Assembly (NCBI GenBank): GCA_964036155.1
Contig: OZ038422.1
Span: 13,167,201 to 13,231,200, forward strand
Origin: Diploscapter coronatus
Taxonomy: Eukaryota; Nematoda; Chromadorea; Rhabditida; Rhabditidae
Length of the DNA: 64,000 nucleotides
Direction of reading: 5' to 3'
Below the pieces are notes generated by a model that made no database searches, was not told where the DNA came from, and saw only the letters and a program-made list of their open reading frames with translations. This document shows, piece after piece, positions 61,601 to 64,000 of the stretch (the stretch's first letter is position 1; each line of letters begins with the position of its first letter). The translations under genes were made by a program, and so were the position numbers.

Positions 61601-63619
61601 TTCATCATTTTTGGTCTATCTTTGCGAGAAAAATACGAATGACAAGTACCAAACGTTCGCTGATGCCCTGTGGTGGGGCGTGGTAAGAAAATGGTTTAAA
61701 AGTGAAATTAAAAATGTAAATTTTAGATCACTTTATCTACTGTAGGATATGGTAAAATTTCAAATTTTAACCGATTTATTTAATCTTGCATAGAAAAAAA
61801 TTTAGGCGACAAAACTCCTGAAACCTGGCCCGGAAAAATTATCGCTTCTTTTTGTGCTTTGCTTGGAATCTCATTCTTCGCCTTGCCTGCGGTAAGAATT
61901 CTTAAAGAATAAGGCAAATCTTCAAATTTAGGGTATCCTGGGCTCAGGCTTTGCCTTAAAAGTACAGCAGCATCAGGTATGAAGATATTAATATTTTTGG
62001 AAGTGATCTTGAATTTTATAGTATTGTAGTATATAGCATTATCAAGATCTGAATAATGTTTCAATAGCATTCAATTCAGCGTCAAAAACACTTAATCCGA
62101 AGAAGAGTCCCTGCAGCTAGACTGATTCAATGCCTATGGAGGCATTATTCTGCAGCTCCTGAATCAATTTCTCTAGCGACTTGGAAAGTTCATCTCTTGC
62201 CTGAGCCAAGTCCAATGTAAGTTTTAGTAGGATACACCACACTTCAATTTCTACCTCTAAAATGACTACTAATGCTTGTTCCTAATGCATTATTGTATGC
62301 AATGCCACTAAACTTACACTTAATATACAAGATAGTCCTCTGTGTTTTCATAATATGAGATATGTCACTTGTAGCATGATATAATTATAAACCATCACAA
62401 ATTAACTCTCTCTAAGCTAACTAATTCTAATTATTTCAGCAAGAATAAGTCCTCGAGCAAAGAGTAAGATTTCTTGTAATTCAACAAAAAATTTTAAGTT
62501 CTTCCCACGACATTTGAGGCATGAAATTCACATCATAAGTCTCGGAAATTGCTGTGAAAATACTAAAAAGATTAATTTTCCCAATTTTGGCAAATATTAA
62601 GGAAAAGCGTAAACTCGAACTTGAGAGGGTCGAAGAAAAGATCGCTATCTCTACGTTGGCGTAGGAAACTTCCGCCTTCGCCAAATGATGCAGTCGTCAT
62701 TGAAAGACGACTTTCCGACACTCTAATTGAACCAGGGTTACTGAAGATTAAATTTTACCGCACGGCCTATTTGCATATTTCCTGATTTCTGTCATTCGCC
62801 CGCATGCGTTTTCTTCCACCCTTTTCAACACAAAATTTCAATTTCATGCATGCCAATAGCTATCTAACTCTGCACTTTTCAACATAGATGTCTATTTTCA
62901 CTTAGTTTTAAATTTCGAACTTTTGTAATGACTTGGGAACTTCGTTTTGCATTATATAAAAACGATCTTTGAAAAATGACGTCACAGTTTCAGGATAAAA
63001 ATCGCCCCCAATGGGAACAGCTCGTTGATAAGTCGGCTGCGACAAAGCACGAGAAAACGGTTTACGAATGGGCCGGAAATTGGTAAATATCTACCTGAAA
63101 TTTGGCTCTCTCTTTAGCTTTCTTTAAAATCAATAAGTTTTTGAGGAATTCAATTCAATTTTAAGAATTTTTTTTTCAGAAGTTACCGATGCATCCGCTA
63201 CAGGTCAAGTCGCTCCCACCAATCCTTTGATGAAAAGCCTTCTAATTCCCAGATCTTCTGATAACATTAGGTGATCTGAAATTCTTGTCCTCGAGAAAAT
63301 CCAAATTTCAGCATCGTTTCGACCTCAGAAATCTCGGAAATCGAGCAACTAGGAGCGTTGGGATTTTCTTTGGGTAAAACTAAAATAATTTAAGAAAAAA
63401 AAACCGAGAAATTTGGCCTGAAATCTTAATGAATTAGGTGGTTGGCGCACGAAGAGAGACAAGCCCGCTTCGAGAAAGGCTACGGACGACACCGCGCTAC
63501 ATCCCAGAGTTACTAACACAAGCAGTTTGGGGAATATTGAAGGTAGCTCTACAAATCGAGGTTTTATTCCTAGAAACCTAACTCTCTTGCCTGGTTTTGG
63601 GCTAACGGATTTCATTTAA
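52690..63619 (+). CDS. kqt: Kv7/KCNQ (KQT)-type voltage-gated K+ channel subunit
   Basis: A 20-exon model, 626 residues, all phases consistent: 52690-52810, 53185-53330, 59790-59916, 59965-60029, 60108-60235, 60281-60313, 60359-60449, 60623-60749, 60922-60977, 61022-61141, 61557-61682, 61727-61751, 61806-61891, 61932-61976, 62080-62216, 62440-62463, 62994-63082, 63180-63270, 63312-63373, 63438-63619. Seen: N-terminal [17 protein letters not shown] before S1; S4 [18 protein letters not shown] followed by [16 protein letters not shown]; pore [16 protein letters not shown]6 [19 protein letters not shown]; then RQKHLIRRR and an IQ-type helix A ([10 protein letters not shown]). These are hallmark Kv7 features; the family makes slow M-type K+ current in muscle, neurons and gut. 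Helix B and the C-terminal assembly coils are missing. Exon 63438 also has a donor (GTAGCT at 63542) in phase 1, so a longer isoform probably continues beyond the window. The S4 pattern keeps a Gln in the position Kv7 channels use instead of Arg. Confidence 0.9.
56836..56871 (+). other. Candidate alternative first exon of the Kv7 gene
   Basis: ATG opens a 12-codon exon ([12 protein letters not shown]) followed directly by GTATTT. It ends in phase 0, as does exon 53185-53330, so it could splice to the exon at 59790 and skip the long acidic N-terminus. Inferred from sequence only. Confidence 0.4.
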
Positions 63620-64000
63620 TTTTTCTAGAATAATTTTGACTTACATTTTTGGATTTAATTAATTTTCGAAATTCTTAGTTCCATTTTTGCTTTCCATTGG
63701 TGCCACAAACTGCATGGGTGTGACTTGACTGACAACGCTGGAAAGTTTCCTGAAGTTGGGGAAAGTTTTGGGAGCTTTAGAGAAGCTTCGAAAATGCTCT
63801 GAAAAGTTTCTGGAGCTTCTAAAAAAGCTTGACTTTCGCCAACTTCGTGTCAACTTCCGGCGCAGTTTCCAGAACTTTGTGAAGTGCCTCTTTTCTAAAC
63901 CATCAACTTTCTCTCTTTTCTATTCCAAGTGTTCGATGATCATAATTAGTTGGGACAAAAATCGATACATCAATATTTAGAAGCATAGATTAACAAAAAT
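63620..64000. other. Window end; probable Kv7 intron or 3' region
   Basis: No recognisable coding segment. The Kv7 helix B motif is not found in these 380 bases. Confidence 0.4.

Overview
The window looks like nuclear DNA of a nematode, probably a rhabditid-type worm. It is AT-rich. Genes are split into many small exons by mostly short introns that start GTAAG/GTATG and end TTTCAG or TTTAG. The gene families are typical of worms: an srh-type chemoreceptor, a GES-1-like carboxylesterase, an M13 (neprilysin) protease, a worm C-type lectin and a Kv7/KQT potassium channel. I see no rRNA, tRNA, CRISPR array or bacterial operon. The provided single-frame translations were only a starting point. The models below were built by joining exons by hand, and splice phase was checked at nearly every junction.

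Layout. 1-1831 (+): 3' half of a carboxylesterase ending in an ER-retention tetrapeptide. 1985-10340: a long inverted repeat holding two head-to-head copies of one srh-like chemoreceptor gene. The left copy (2498-4126, -) is intact. The right copy (4899-9395, +) is broken by a 2.86-kb foldback element and its 3' flank carries a 432-bp insertion. 11465-26356 (-): one 33-exon gene for a predicted 1,739-residue membrane protein with a short cytoplasmic tail, one membrane anchor, a 160-residue mucin-like stalk encoded by a 30-bp minisatellite, and two complete neprilysin domains in tandem. Its introns are full of small palindromic elements. 26525-28700: a 2.1-kb imperfect palindrome related to the centre of the srh palindrome. 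30376-33776 (+): a truncated Hsp70 start followed by a kelch-repeat segment with a frame break.

34966-41758 (+): a 28-exon RBR (RING-IBR-RING) ubiquitin ligase with about 840 residues of unusual N-terminal sequence. 44042-48963 (+): an unrecognised membrane protein of about 286 residues. 49351-50940 (-): a C-type lectin with a Thr-rich stalk, 5' end not found. 52690-63619 (+): a Kv7/KCNQ-type K+ channel with an alternative first exon, probably continuing past the window.

The most unusual item is the tandem double-M13 ectoenzyme with a mucin stalk. It resembles, in architecture only, the two-domain arrangement of somatic ACE. The second theme is a foldback-repeat family that appears to have shaped the srh palindrome and to sit beside several broken genes. 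No clearly bounded multi-gene system (for example a defence island) is visible.
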